This document shows, piece by piece, positions 24,857 to 34,292 of a DNA stretch of 64,000 nt. The position numbers were made by a program, and so were the translations under genes. The stretch comes from Alistipes sp. GTDB lineage: Bacteria; Bacillota; Clostridia; Oscillospirales; Ruminococcaceae. Below the pieces are notes generated by a model. That model worked only from the letters and a program-made list of their open reading frames with translations, was not told where the DNA came from and did not search any database. Within the stretch, counting starts at the first letter, position 1. Every line of letters begins with the position of its first letter. The stretch is from assembly GCA_023667265.1 (NCBI GenBank), contig JAMPAJ010000001.1, positions 207,428 to 271,427 of the forward strand, in the 5' to 3' direction.

Positions 24857-27136
24857 ATGGATATTAACAAAACACTGGCACAGGAATTCAGTCTCCGGCA
24901 GGAGCAGGTGGACAACACCGTCGGACTTATCGACGAGGGCGCGACTATCCCTTTCATCGCGCGTTACCGTAAGGAAGTGACAGGCTCTCTTGACGATCAG
25001 ATACTTCGTGAGCTTTCCGATCGCCTGAACTATCTCCGGAATCTGGAGAAACGCAAGGAAGAGGTGCGCACCGCTATTACAGAGCAGGAGAAGATGACTT
25101 CCGAGATCGAAAACGCTATTTCCGCCGCAGTCACCCTCGTTGAGGTGGAGGACATCTATCGCCCGTTCAAGCCCAAGAGGCGTACACGCGCAAGCATTGC
25201 AAGAGAAAAGGGTCTCGAACCGCTCGCACAGCTCATTATGGAACAGGCGAACGGCATTTCTCCCGAGGGCGAGGCTGCCGCTTTCGTCAGCGAGGAAAAG
25301 CAGGTTCCCGACGCTGCCGCCGCTATACAGGGCGCAATGGACATTATCGCCGAGGATATTTCTGACGATGCAGAGCTGCGTAAAAAGCTCCGTCAGGCTG
25401 CTTCCGACAAGGGCGAGATAGTCTCCAAGGCTGCCGACGCCGAAGCTGAAAGCGTATACATGAACTACTATGACTACTCCGAGCCTGTTTCAAAGGTCGC
25501 CGATCACCGCGTCCTTGCACTGGACAGAGGCGAAAAGGAGGGCTTCCTCAAGGTTTCCCTTTCTCTGGACGAGACGGCTGCTACGGATATTATTCTCGGA
25601 AAATACGTCAAGGCTAACAACGCCTGCGGAGAGCTTGTCCGGGCTGCCGCAGAGGATGGCTATAAGAGGCTTATCTTCCCCTCTATCGAGCGTGAGATAC
25701 GGTCGGAAATGACTGCGAATGCCGCGGAAAGCTCGATCAAGGTATTTGCTTCAAATCTCCGACAGCTCCTCCTCCAGCCGCCGCTTAAAAACAGCGTTAT
25801 CCTCGGACTCGACCCCGGATACAGAACAGGCTGCAAGGTCGCTGTTATCGACGCCACCGGAAAGGTCGTTGACACAGCGGTTATTCACTGCACAAGCTCG
25901 AAGGCGGAATATGACCGCTCCAAGAAAACAATTAAAGAGCTTATCGCAAAGCATGGCGTGACCACAATTTCTATCGGCAACGGCACGGCTTCCCGTGAGA
26001 CCGAGCAGTTTGCCGCCGAGGTCATAAAGGAAATTCCGCAGCAGGTAAGCTACATGGTCGTAAGCGAGGCTGGCGCTTCCGTTTATTCCGCTTCAAAGCT
26101 TGCGGCAGAGGAGTTCCCGGATTTCGACGTTACTCTGAGAGGCGCAGTTTCAATTGCACGCCGTCTCCAGGATCCTCTTGCGGAGCTTGTAAAGATCGAG
26201 CCGAAGGCTATAGGCGTCGGACAGTATCAGCACGATATGCCCCAGGCGCGTATGAACGAGGCTCTTGGCGGCGTTGTTGAGGACTGCGTAAACTCCGTAG
26301 GCGTTGACTTGAACACGGCGTCACATTCGCTGCTCTCCTACATCTCCGGAATAAACGCATCTGTTGCTAAGAACATCGTGGCTTATCGTGAGGAAAACGG
26401 CAGATTCACCGACAGAAAAGAGCTTCTTAAAGTGCCCAAGCTCGGCAAAAAGGCTTTTGAGCAGTGCGCAGGCTTCCTGAGAGTCCGTGAGGGCAAAAAT
26501 CCCCTTGACAACACAGCCGTTCACCCGGAAAGCTACAAGGCTGCCGAGGCTCTTCTTACCGAGTGCGGATTCAGTCTTACCGACGTCTCCCAGGGCGGAG
26601 CTGCCGGAATTTCTGAAAGGGCGGAGACGGCTGGCATCTCCAATATCAGCGAAAAGCTGGGTATCGGCGTACCTACCCTGACGGATATTATCGGCGAGCT
26701 GAAAAAGCCCGGCCGTGACCTCCGTGACGAGCTTCCGCCTCCTCTGCTGAGAAGCGGCGATATCATGGAGATAAAGGATCTGAAGCCCGGTATGGAGCTT
26801 GTGGGAACTGTCCGCAACATTATTGACTTCGGAGCATTCGTCGATATCGGCGTCCATGAGGACGGTCTCGTGCATATTTCTCAGATATGCAGCCGCTATA
26901 TCAAGCATCCTCTCGAAGCCGTAAAGGTCGGCGAGGTCGTAAAGGTCCGGGTGCTGGAGGTCGATGTGAAGCGCAGCCGTATCTCCCTGACTATGCGCCT
27001 TGACGACAACGAGAAAAAGTCCGGTGGAAAACCGGATAACGGCGGACGCAGAAGAGATCGCAGACCGAGACAGGAGGAGCGAGGCTTTGATCCGTCGAGA
27101 ATAAGCAACAGCGCATTCAGGATCAAGAAAAAGTGA
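24857..27136 (+). CDS. tex: Tex family RNA-binding transcription accessory protein
   Basis: 759 residues, slightly longer than typical (about 720). N-terminal Tex helical region (IPFIARYRKEVTGSLDD near 31), a YqgF-like RNase H domain (VILGLDPGYRTGCKVAVID near 315), helix-hairpin-helix motifs (NTASHSLLSYISGI and LLKVPKLGKKAFEQCAGFLR near 480-540) and an S1 RNA-binding domain at about 640-710. A basic Arg/Lys/Gly tail follows. Tex binds nucleic acids and affects transcription of stress and toxin genes. It is co-transcribed with the flanking genes. Confidence 0.95.
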   Translation: MDINKTLAQEFSLRQEQVDNTVGLIDEGATIPFIARYRKEVTGSLDDQILRELSDRLNYLRNLEKRKEEVRTAITEQEKMTSEIENAISAAVTLVEVEDIYRPFKPKRRTRASIAREKGLEPLAQLIMEQANGISPEGEAAAFVSEEKQVPDAAAAIQGAMDIIAEDISDDAELRKKLRQAASDKGEIVSKAADAEAESVYMNYYDYSEPVSKVADHRVLALDRGEKEGFLKVSLSLDETAATDIILGKYVKANNACGELVRAAAEDGYKRLIFPSIEREIRSEMTANAAESSIKVFASNLRQLLLQPPLKNSVILGLDPGYRTGCKVAVIDATGKVVDTAVIHCTSSKAEYDRSKKTIKELIAKHGVTTISIGNGTASRETEQFAAEVIKEIPQQVSYMVVSEAGASVYSASKLAAEEFPDFDVTLRGAVSIARRLQDPLAELVKIEPKAIGVGQYQHDMPQARMNEALGGVVEDCVNSVGVDLNTASHSLLSYISGINASVAKNIVAYREENGRFTDRKELLKVPKLGKKAFEQCAGFLRVREGKNPLDNTAVHPESYKAAEALLTECGFSLTDVSQGGAAGISERAETAGISNISEKLGIGVPTLTDIIGELKKPGRDLRDELPPPLLRSGDIMEIKDLKPGMELVGTVRNIIDFGAFVDIGVHEDGLVHISQICSRYIKHPLEAVKVGEVVKVRVLEVDVKRSRISLTMRLDDNEKKSGGKPDNGGRRRDRRPRQEERGFDPSRISNSAFRIKKK

Positions 27137-27462
27137 TGTACTTCGTCTACATGATAAGATGCAGGAGCGGACGGCTGTACACTGGGATAACTACGGATAT
27201 GGAACGGCGTTTCAAGGAACATTCCGGATCAGACAAGGGCGCGAAATTCACCCGTTCCGACCCTCCCAAGGCTATAGAGGCGGTGTGGAGCTGTGAAAAC
27301 AGAAGCATCGCCTCCAGGCTGGAATACCGGATAAAACAATTGAAGCGAAGCCAGAAGCTGGCGATAATCAGCGACGATCGTGCTTTCGGGGAAATTTTCC
27401 CGGAATTTGCCGGCGGGGAGCCCCCGCTGGCAGGTCACGTGACCGCGAGTAGAACTCGCTGA
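27136..27462 (+). CDS. GIY-YIG domain endonuclease-like protein (UPF0213)
   Basis: 108 residues, start in a TGATG overlap with the tex stop (an in-frame GTG one codon upstream is also possible). GIY-YIG core: VYMIRCRSGRLYTGITTDMERRFKEH, then R in the ENRSIASRLEYRIKQLKR helix and a C-terminal Glu region. Stand-alone UPF0213/YhbQ proteins are nuclease-like, with roles suggested in DNA repair. The last 18 residues (AGGEPPLAGHV...) are encoded by a GC-rich palindromic repeat related to sequences at 39367 and 39587, so the tail is probably repeat-derived. Confidence 0.85.
   Translation: MYFVYMIRCRSGRLYTGITTDMERRFKEHSGSDKGAKFTRSDPPKAIEAVWSCENRSIASRLEYRIKQLKRSQKLAIISDDRAFGEIFPEFAGGEPPLAGHVTASRTR
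27413..27427. repeat. GC-rich hairpin repeat inside the GIY-YIG 3' end
   Basis: GCGGGG-AGC-CCCCGC palindrome, followed by GGTCACGTGACC. Related 15-bp hairpins occur at 39367-39381 and 39587-39601, the last followed by a similar CACGT block. Confidence 0.5.
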
Positions 27463-27523
27463 TGTATCAGCTGTTGGAATCGTTTCCGCGAGCGATATAA
27501 TAATTGAAATTTATCACCGCGTA

Positions 27524-27552
27524 TTGTTATTTTTAAAATATTATGATATAAT
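27524..27552 (+). promoter_or_regulatory. Promoter of the ymfF-ymfH-lgt-folD operon
   Basis: TTGTTA, 17-bp spacer, TATAAT, 67 nt before the start. Confidence 0.7.
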
Positions 27553-27618
27553 AATATTGTAATTGACAAAAACCTTTCGGGTGACTGCTTATCTGTCATC
27601 CCTGAACGGAGAATATCT

Positions 27619-28884
27619 ATGAATTATAAACGTATAAATCTCGGCGATAATATCGGATTTTCCACCATTATCGACGAAAAATTCAACACCTGCTCCGTCA
27701 GCGTCAAGCTTATTACGGAGCTTTCGCCGGAGACGGCTGCGGCGAAATATCTGGCTGCGGATATCCTTTCAATATCAAACAGCAGGATACCTACCCTTGC
27801 CGGAATGAACGAGCGGCTTTCCTCCTTGTACGGCGCGTCTGTCGGCTCGTCATGCACCTCACGGGGCGATCTGCAGCTGGTAACTCTTTCGGCTTCCTGG
27901 CTCAATGACCGCTTTGCTATCGACGGTGAAGGCATCACGGCGGAAATGCTGGAGATCATTTGCGACTGCCTTTTCTCTCCCAACATTGTTGACGGAGCTT
28001 TCGAGGAGGAAGCGTTCAATATAGCTAAAAACGACCTGCTCGACACCATTGACGGTCAGATCAACGACAAGAGAAGCTATGCCGTTTCCCAGCTTCGCAG
28101 AAAAGCCTTCGAGGGCGAGCCTGCCGGCTATCCGGAAACCGGTACGCGGGAGGATGCCGAAAATGTCACCGCCGTCGACGCATACCGGGTCTATCAGGAA
28201 CTGCTGAAAACGGCGCAGGTTGAAATTTTCTATGTTGCCAACGAGGAAAACGACTCAGTGGCGGAGATGTTCAGAGAAGCCTTCTCCAAAATAGAACGCT
28301 GCCCGGGATCATATAAATTCCGCACTCCAAGTCCGGTTAAGGCTGAAACAGCTGTGGTCGAGGAAATACTTGACGTGCGGCAGAGCAAATTTGCCCTGGC
28401 GATGAAAAGCAGCTCCGACGATATTTTCGCCCTGAAGCTTTTTGCCGTAATACTGGGCGGAACTCCTTCGTCAAAGCTCTTCATGAACGTCCGGGAAAAG
28501 CAGAGCCTCTGCTATTACTGCGCCTGCCGATACAGTGAAACAAAGAATTATATTCTCATCGACTGCGGCGTAGAGCTTGATAAGATACAGGCTGCCCATG
28601 AGGAAATACTTCGCCAGATAGACGATATGAAGCAGGGCAATATTACCGACGATGAGATCGGCGCGGCTATTCTTTCTCTCGAAAACGCCTATCTGGCAGT
28701 CGGCGATACCGCTTTCGGCTCTATCAGCTGGTACTTCGACGCCTTTTGCAGCGGCGAGATCATCACTCCGGAGGAATACTTCCGCAGAATATCCGGGGTA
28801 ACGAGGGAAAGGCTTATGGCTGCCGCAAGCTCGCTGACCACGGACACAATATATAAAATGCTGAGCAGGGAGGAAACGAAATGA
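27619..28884 (+). CDS. ymfF: M16-family peptidase-like protein YmfF
   Basis: 421 residues. It has the M16 (pitrilysin/insulinase) alpha-beta fold pattern but no HxxEH zinc motif in the N-terminal half, where the text reads ETAAAKYLAADIL; it is therefore the inactive half of a heterodimer. A conserved R/Y-containing C-terminal block (NVREKQSLCYYCACRYS near 292) is present. In other Firmicutes the YmfF/YmfH pair is implicated in processing or modification associated with elongation factor P or peptide maturation. Stop and start overlap (ATGA) with the active-site partner ymfH. Confidence 0.85.
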   Translation: MNYKRINLGDNIGFSTIIDEKFNTCSVSVKLITELSPETAAAKYLAADILSISNSRIPTLAGMNERLSSLYGASVGSSCTSRGDLQLVTLSASWLNDRFAIDGEGITAEMLEIICDCLFSPNIVDGAFEEEAFNIAKNDLLDTIDGQINDKRSYAVSQLRRKAFEGEPAGYPETGTREDAENVTAVDAYRVYQELLKTAQVEIFYVANEENDSVAEMFREAFSKIERCPGSYKFRTPSPVKAETAVVEEILDVRQSKFALAMKSSSDDIFALKLFAVILGGTPSSKLFMNVREKQSLCYYCACRYSETKNYILIDCGVELDKIQAAHEEILRQIDDMKQGNITDDEIGAAILSLENAYLAVGDTAFGSISWYFDAFCSGEIITPEEYFRRISGVTRERLMAAASSLTTDTIYKMLSREETK

Positions 28885-30167
28885 GCGAAAACGTAAAGGA
28901 ACTTCTTGTCAGCCGGAAAATCGGTGCGTCCTGCATACACGTAAAGCATAAGAGCGGTCTTGATATCTATATCAGCGAGATGCCGGGCTTCAGCACGGTA
29001 CAGGCTCTTTTCGGCACAAAATACGGCTCTGTCAATACAGTGTTCAAAACCGCCGGAGATGCGGAGTACACCTCCGTTCCGAACGGTATCGCCCATTTTC
29101 TGGAGCATAAGCTGTTCGAGAATGAAGAATGCGGCGTGTTCGAGCTTTACGCTAAAACCGGCGCTTCCGGAAACGCATTTACCTCCTTCGACAAGACCTG
29201 CTACCTCTTCTCCTGTACGAAAAATTATACGGAGAATCTGCGCATACTGCTGGATTTCGTCCAGAAACCGTATTTTACCAAGGAAAATGTGGACAAGGAG
29301 CAGGGCATAATCGGTCAGGAGATACGAATGACCAACGATCGTCCGGAATGGCGTGTTTTCTTCAATCTGCTGAGGAATATGTATCACGAGCATCCTGTAA
29401 AGATAGACATTGCCGGAACAGAGGAAAGCATCGCGCAGATAGACGCGGAGCTGCTCTATAAGTGCTACGACACGTTCTATAACCTGAACAACATGGTACT
29501 TTCCGTTGCCGGGAACGTAAATGCGGATGAGATCCTTGAGATCTGCGACGAGCTGCTTCGTCCATGCGAGGACAAGGGGCTGGAATGTGTTTTCCCGGAT
29601 GAGCCGGAGGAGATCGTTTCCCCGGAGATTCGCGAAAAGCAGCCTGTAGGCGCATCCATTTTCCAGCTTGGCTGCAAGTGCCTTCCGGCGGAAAAAGGCG
29701 ATATAAAAAAGCTTATGGCGGCAACTATAGCCATTTCTGTCATCGGCGACGCTTCCTCTGAAATGTACGGCAGATTGCTGAACGGCGGTCTGATAAACTC
29801 AACCTTCGGAGGAGAGATATTCAGCGGCGACGGTTATTTCTCCGCCATTTTCAGCGGCGAATCATCAGATCCGGAAGCCGTGCGCCAGGAGATCCTCAGC
29901 GAGATAGAGCGCATCTCCCGGGAGGGTGTAGACGAAAAGCTTTTCAACAGAGTTCGTAAAGCTCTCTACGGCTCTCTTATCCGCGAGCTGAACAATGTGG
30001 GAGCTGTTGCAAGTCTGATGATAAACAGCGCCATGAGCGGGTTCAAGCCCTTTGACGCCATAGATACGGTGTCGGAGCTCAGATCTGAGGACATCCTCCG
30101 GTTTATCCGCGACGAGCTGAAAAAGGACAGATTCGTGCTGTCCGTTATAGAAAGGATGGATGACTAA
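28881..30167 (+). CDS. ymfH: M16-family zinc peptidase YmfH
   Basis: 428 residues. The zinc motif HFLEH is intact at 72-76 with the distal Glu in the NVDKEQGIIGQEI helix near 138. Typical two-lobe M16 layout. With YmfF it should form a heterodimeric cytoplasmic peptidase. AGGGAGG lies ahead of the ATG, inside the end of ymfF. lgt begins immediately after its stop. Confidence 0.88.
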   Translation: MSENVKELLVSRKIGASCIHVKHKSGLDIYISEMPGFSTVQALFGTKYGSVNTVFKTAGDAEYTSVPNGIAHFLEHKLFENEECGVFELYAKTGASGNAFTSFDKTCYLFSCTKNYTENLRILLDFVQKPYFTKENVDKEQGIIGQEIRMTNDRPEWRVFFNLLRNMYHEHPVKIDIAGTEESIAQIDAELLYKCYDTFYNLNNMVLSVAGNVNADEILEICDELLRPCEDKGLECVFPDEPEEIVSPEIREKQPVGASIFQLGCKCLPAEKGDIKKLMAATIAISVIGDASSEMYGRLLNGGLINSTFGGEIFSGDGYFSAIFSGESSDPEAVRQEILSEIERISREGVDEKLFNRVRKALYGSLIRELNNVGAVASLMINSAMSGFKPFDAIDTVSELRSEDILRFIRDELKKDRFVLSVIERMDD

Positions 30168-31334
30168 GTGACTGAAACAATAAGAGATCTGACGGAGATC
30201 CAGTTCCCGAAGCTGGGCTGGACTTTCCACATCGACCCCACGGCGTTTACGATTTTCGGTATACGTATACAGTGGTACGGACTGATAATCACCCTGGGAC
30301 TTGCTCTGGCTGTACTGTACTGCTTCCCGAAAATGAAGCGGTTCGGCGTTGACGCCGACAGAGCGATCGACGCCGTATTAGGCGGCGTTATCGGCGGAAT
30401 TGTCGGCGCAAGGCTGTATTACGTCATATTTAATTGGAGCGACTATAAAAAAGATACCCTTGGCGCGACTCTGAAAGCAGTTATAAACACCCGGAACGGC
30501 GGACTTGCCATTTACGGCGGAATTATCGGCGCAATGGCTGTGGGTCTGCTGATATGCAAGCTGCGGAAAATCAAAATGCTGCCTATGCTGGATATAAGCG
30601 TTCTCGGCTTCCTTATCGGTCAGGGCGTCGGACGCTGGGGCAATTTCTTCAATCAGGAGGCTTTCGGCTGCAACACCGACTCCTTCCTGGGTATGACAGG
30701 AGGACGTATCCAGGCAACCGTTATGAACGGTATGCAGATGGGCGAAGAGCTGTACGCCAGCGGAATGGTCATGGACTGGACAAAACCGGTCCACCCCTGC
30801 TTCCTCTATGAATCGCTGTGGTGCATACTCGGATTCGTGCTTCTTTCCACTTGGTCAAAGCGGAGAAAATACGACGGACAGATCTTCCTCATGTATCTTG
30901 CATGGTACGGCGCGGAAAGATTCATGGTAGAGGGACTCCGTGCAGACAGCCTTATGATAGGCAGCATAAGAGTTTCCCAGGCGCTTTCGGCTGTTATTTT
31001 TATAGCAAGCGTGATAATACTTATCGTTATGGGCTTCAAGGTCAAGCGCGATCCGGAAAGCTATGTGCTCTACGCAAATACGGAGGAGTCGCGGCAGCTT
31101 ATCGAGGAATCCAGGCGTAAAGCCATGGGTATGAAGGGCGCGGACGCCTATGACAGAGACGAGGATGAGGACGATGATATCGGTATTCTTCCCGACGACG
31201 ATGATAACGACGAGCCGGAGGACGAAAAGGCTGAAACTCCGGCTGAGGATAGGTCTGAAAAAGAGGCAGCGGACGGCGGAAATGAGTCGTCCGGCGACAA
31301 TGCTGCCGATGAAAATAAACAGGAGGGTAATTAA
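30168..31334 (+). CDS. lgt: Prolipoprotein diacylglyceryl transferase with long acidic C-terminal tail
   Basis: 388 residues from a GTG directly abutting the ymfH stop. Residues about 20-285 are the seven-helix Lgt domain: [13 protein letters not shown] near 106 and the signature [13 protein letters not shown] near 147. It moves diacylglyceryl from phosphatidylglycerol to the lipobox cysteine of prelipoproteins; two such lipoproteins are encoded at 51192 and 52301. The usual length is 260-300 residues. Here about 95 extra residues form a highly acidic, disordered tail (runs of Asp/Glu, [11 protein letters not shown]) that should lie in the cytoplasm. Confidence 0.95.
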   Translation: MTETIRDLTEIQFPKLGWTFHIDPTAFTIFGIRIQWYGLIITLGLALAVLYCFPKMKRFGVDADRAIDAVLGGVIGGIVGARLYYVIFNWSDYKKDTLGATLKAVINTRNGGLAIYGGIIGAMAVGLLICKLRKIKMLPMLDISVLGFLIGQGVGRWGNFFNQEAFGCNTDSFLGMTGGRIQATVMNGMQMGEELYASGMVMDWTKPVHPCFLYESLWCILGFVLLSTWSKRRKYDGQIFLMYLAWYGAERFMVEGLRADSLMIGSIRVSQALSAVIFIASVIILIVMGFKVKRDPESYVLYANTEESRQLIEESRRKAMGMKGADAYDRDEDEDDDIGILPDDDDNDEPEDEKAETPAEDRSEKEAADGGNESSGDNAADENKQEGN

Positions 31335-31335
31335 A

Positions 31336-32190
31336 ATGGCAAACATTATTGACGGAAAGGCTGTTTCCGCAGCTGTAAAGGCTGAGGTTGCAGAGGAGAC
31401 TGCAAGATTAAAGGACGAAAAGGGACTGAAGGTCGGTCTCGCTGTTGTTATCGTAGGAAACGACTCCGCTTCGAGAGTTTACGTAAACAACAAGAAAAAG
31501 GCTTGCGAGGCTGTTGGCTTCCAGTCGTTCGAGTATGCCCTTGATGAGAATACGACTCAGGAGCAGCTTCTCGATCTGGTAAACGTACTTAACCGCGACG
31601 ACAGAGTAAATGGTATCCTGGTTCAGCTTCCGCTTCCCGGACATATTGACGAAAAGGCGGTTATCAATGCGATCTCTCCGGAAAAGGACGTTGACGCGTT
31701 CCACCCTGTAAATGTGGGAAAAATTATGATCGGCGAGTATTCGTTCCTGCCCTGTACTCCCGCCGGAGTTATGCGTCTTATCGAGAGCACCGGAGTTGAC
31801 ATTACCGGAAAGCAGTGCGTAGTTATCGGGCGCTCCAACATCGTCGGCAAGCCCCAGGCAATGCTTCTTCTCCAGAAGAACGGCACTGTAACTATATGCC
31901 ATTCCAGGACAAAGAACCTCAAGGAGATCTGCAAATCAGCCGATATCCTCGTTGTGGCGATCGGTAAGGCGAAGTTTGTTACCGGCGATATGATAAAGGA
32001 GGGCGCAGTTGTCATTGACGTCGGCATGGACAGAGACGAGAACGGAAAGCTCTGCGGCGACGTGGATTTCGAGTCTGCGGAGAAGGTAGCAGGCTATATC
32101 ACTCCTGTTCCCGGCGGCGTTGGTCCTATGACTATCGCAATGCTTATGAAGAACACGCTGACAGCGGCAAAGCAGCAGGCTGGTATCTAA
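31336..32190 (+). CDS. folD: Methylenetetrahydrofolate dehydrogenase/cyclohydrolase
   Basis: 284 residues from the ATG at 31336 (AGGAGG upstream, 2 nt after the lgt stop). Bifunctional enzyme interconverting 5,10-methylene-, methenyl- and 10-formyl-THF with NADP. Catalytic Lys in the [14 protein letters not shown] helix near 55, LVQLPLPGH near 96, [14 protein letters not shown] near 140, the [12 protein letters not shown] nucleotide loop near 158 and [11 protein letters not shown] near 257. The last gene of the operon; the next 750 bp carry two hairpin-array repeats. Confidence 0.96.
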   Translation: MANIIDGKAVSAAVKAEVAEETARLKDEKGLKVGLAVVIVGNDSASRVYVNNKKKACEAVGFQSFEYALDENTTQEQLLDLVNVLNRDDRVNGILVQLPLPGHIDEKAVINAISPEKDVDAFHPVNVGKIMIGEYSFLPCTPAGVMRLIESTGVDITGKQCVVIGRSNIVGKPQAMLLLQKNGTVTICHSRTKNLKEICKSADILVVAIGKAKFVTGDMIKEGAVVIDVGMDRDENGKLCGDVDFESAEKVAGYITPVPGGVGPMTIAMLMKNTLTAAKQQAGI

Positions 32191-32262
32191 TTTGAGCCAC
32201 ACTGGCAGTCCACATGACAGCGCGCGGGAAAATTCATAATTTATGATAATTATAGCGCGAAA

Positions 32263-32451
32263 CTGGGTTTCCAAAGGGACGGTTGTCCCTTTGGTAGAGT
32301 CCAGAGGCGACGCCTTTGGCAGGGTATGGGACAGAGTCCCATATCGACGGAACGTCGATGATGCCTTTAGGCGCCCTGCAAGGGGTGAATGCCAAAACAG
32401 TCCAGTGGACTGTTTTGGGAGAGGGGACGCTCTGCAAGAGAGAGCGTCCCC
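32263..32451 (+). repeat. Hairpin-array element, copy B
   Basis: Same orientation as copy D. Its stems carry paired changes relative to the others: first stem CCAAAGGGAC/GTCCCTTTGG, fourth ATCGACG/CGTCGAT, sixth CCAAAACAGTCC/GGACTGTTTTGG. Homology with copy D continues about 25 bp past the last hairpin (ATACTTnnACnGCAAAT). Confidence 0.85.
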
Positions 32452-32548
32452 TAATACTTCCACTGCAAATCCACAAAGAAAAAAATTCTCCCATTTTTTT
32501 CGGGGAGAAAATCTCTTCTTGTGTAAAAATCTAAACGGGAAATTTATA

Positions 32549-32737
32549 GGGAACGCCCTCTCTTGCAGGGCGTTCCCTCTTTTGTAACAGTCCACTGGAC
32601 TGTTACAAAATTCACCCTTTGCGGAGCGCCTGAAGGCATTATTGACCTGCGGTCAATATGGAGCGCTGCTCCATACCTCGCCAGAGGCTCTGCCTCTGGA
32701 CTTCGCAAAAGGGTCATTGACCCTTTTGAAACCCGGT
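32549..32737 (-). repeat. Hairpin-array element, copy C
   Basis: Reverse orientation, the most diverged copy, yet all seven stems are kept by compensatory changes: TGGAGC/GCTCCA where others have TGGGAC/GTCCCA, ATTGACC/GGTCAAT for ATCGACC/GGTCGAT, GTAACAGTCC/GGACTGTTAC for AAAACAGTCC/GGACTGTTTT, and AAAAGGGTC/GACCCTTTT for AAAAGGGAC/GTCCCTTTT. Confidence 0.85.
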
Positions 32738-32780
32738 TTGTCGGCTTCGCCGACGTGAGAATCTGATTTATTCTGCAAAT

Positions 32781-32818
32781 AAAAAGGTCTCCAAACAAAA
32801 CCGGAGACCTTTTTTTTG
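32781..32818 (+). terminator. Terminator downstream of the repeat pair
   Basis: Stem AGGTCTCC/GGAGACCT with a T8 tail. It may end transcripts reading through folD and the repeats. Confidence 0.8.
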
Positions 32819-32950
32819 CCCTTATGAAAAGCATATCGGAAATTTCAGGGATTTTTTCGCTTTTTTCGGGTGTTATCTGCCGGAATGAGATGGTATAATA
32901 ATTACAGATAAAGGGAAAGAAAAATCAGATATCCAAAGGAGATGCAGATC

Positions 32951-33541
32951 ATGGCAGATAACACAAAATCTAAATCACAGAAAGAAGAAAAGAAGAGAAA
33001 ATCGAATTTACTGGAATGGATAATTCTTATAATTCTTATCATACTTCTTTTGCTGAGTCTTACAAGATGTCAGGGATGCTCGAACAACGGCTTGCCCGAC
33101 CCGGATTTCGGAGATACCAGAATAGCGGAGGTTCCCGATCCGGACGTTCCGGAGACAGACCCCAACGCCAGAAGCTATATAGAGCCTGTGGCTGAAAAGA
33201 CGGCTGAAAGCGGCAATATCACCATTCCGGGCTGGAATACTCTGAATATCCCGAAAAATGAGACAGAGGTCGCTGTTGATCTCTATAACCCGGAAGTTAA
33301 TGCCGGACGTTATCAGATGACCTTTGAGTTTCGTCTTCCGGATGACAGCGAGCAAGGGTATGAAGTGCTGTATAAGTCGGGACTTGTAGATCCGGGACTT
33401 CATATCCAGAACATAACGCTTTCACATGGACTGGAAGCAGGAACTTACGAGGCGACTATCCACGTTCAGCCATATAAAATGGACGAACAGAAAACCGCTA
33501 CCAATAACGCCGATATGGCGGTAAAGTTTATAGTTGAATAA
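32951..33541 (+). CDS. Membrane-anchored extracytoplasmic protein of unknown function
   Basis: 196 residues from the ATG at 32951 (AAAGGAG, 9-10 nt). A strongly basic N-terminus (residues 1-20, Lys/Arg/Glu rich) precedes one membrane helix (about 23-42), then CQGCSN and a Pro/Asp-rich linker. A beta-rich domain follows (about 85-196), with GRYQMTFEFRLP and AGTYEATIHVQPY blocks like an Ig-type fold. Not recognised as a named family. The next gene, 77 nt downstream, encodes another exported beta-type protein with the same AGTYE motif, suggesting a pair. Confidence 0.7.
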   Translation: MADNTKSKSQKEEKKRKSNLLEWIILIILIILLLLSLTRCQGCSNNGLPDPDFGDTRIAEVPDPDVPETDPNARSYIEPVAEKTAESGNITIPGWNTLNIPKNETEVAVDLYNPEVNAGRYQMTFEFRLPDDSEQGYEVLYKSGLVDPGLHIQNITLSHGLEAGTYEATIHVQPYKMDEQKTATNNADMAVKFIVE

Positions 33542-33618
33542 AAAGCCGTCTAACAGGAATAAAGGCTTTTTATATAAAAATTACCGACTCAAGGCAAATA
33601 AATTGTGGAGGTATCATT

Positions 33619-34155
33619 ATGAAGAAAATAAATGTTTTATTGTCAGCTCTTACACTGGTGATCACAGCGATAACATCGATGACTTCATTGGCGGATGATG
33701 CAGCTAAGGTACAGTCAGGCGATACAAAGATCGAAATAAAGGCTCCGTCTGAGTACTATATCACCATTCCCGAGGGCAATGCAGTTCTCAAGGAAAAGGA
33801 CAAGTTAACGGTCAATGCATACGCATTCATCGAATATGGAGAAGAACTTGCCGTTTCAGTTACAAGCGCAAATACCTGGAAACTTACAGGCAGCAAGTAT
33901 CATGAAAACCAGGCGGCTATCCCATACGAGGTATTTTGCGGAGACAAGGCCCTTATACAGAAAACCGAGGAAATACTTGTAGTTCCCTATGATACTGCCG
34001 GATACCAGAAAGAAGCTACACTTGTGATTGAAAATGTTCCTGAAGCAACGTATGCAGGTACATACGAGGACACGCTCACTTTCAATACCGAAGTCAGAGA
34101 GGTTACTTCTCCGGTGGCAACAGTTGAGAGAAGCTCAGATACGGGAACTGTGTAG
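33619..34155 (+). CDS. Secreted beta-sandwich-like protein of unknown function
   Basis: 178 residues with a clear signal peptide (about 1-25, MKKINVLLSAL..., cut after SLA). The rest looks all-beta, with a C-terminal strand pattern AGTYEDTLTFNTEV common in surface/WxL-like or camelysin/TasA-like domains; no cysteine pairs, anchors or catalytic motifs. GTGGAGG precedes the ATG. Likely transcribed with the gene before it (weak AAAAGCC/GGCTTTTT hairpin between them). A strong terminator follows. Function not assignable. Confidence 0.7.
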   Translation: MKKINVLLSALTLVITAITSMTSLADDAAKVQSGDTKIEIKAPSEYYITIPEGNAVLKEKDKLTVNAYAFIEYGEELAVSVTSANTWKLTGSKYHENQAAIPYEVFCGDKALIQKTEEILVVPYDTAGYQKEATLVIENVPEATYAGTYEDTLTFNTEVREVTSPVATVERSSDTGTV

Positions 34156-34165
34156 GAAATCAAAA

Positions 34166-34199
34166 TATAAAGCCGCAGCTTAAAACTGCGGCTTTTAGT
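34166..34199 (+). terminator. Terminator after the exported-protein pair
   Basis: Stem AAGCCGCAG/CTGCGGCTT and TTTAG tail; nearly the same hairpin serves the minus operon at 36695. Confidence 0.8.
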
Positions 34200-34256
34200 C
34201 TGTCAAAATAACTGATCTCCTCGGAAGCTACCGCGCATTGTCTGCCGGCATTGTGC

Positions 34257-34290
34257 AAAAAACGGCTGAAAATCAGCCGTTTTTTTATTG
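34257..34290 (-). terminator. Terminator of the dockerin protein pair
   Basis: AAAAAACGGCTGA/TCAGCCGTTTTTT, usable in both directions; directly after the stop of the minus-strand gene at 34293. Confidence 0.8.
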
Positions 34291-34292
34291 CT

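Larger units (their letters stand above)
32191..32950. other. 760-bp non-coding region with two inverted hairpin-array copies
   Basis: It contains copy B (32263-32451), a 97-bp middle with an imperfect hairpin (TTCTCCC...GGGGAGAA near 32488-32512), copy C (32549-32737) in reverse orientation, a small TCGGC/GCCGA stem, and a terminator (32781). No credible protein-coding frame. Confidence 0.7.

Noticed and set aside
32234..32595. Several overlapping frames of 70-220 codons
   Set aside because: They run through palindromic hairpin-array copies; products on both strands are similar because of the inverted repeats, with no start signals.
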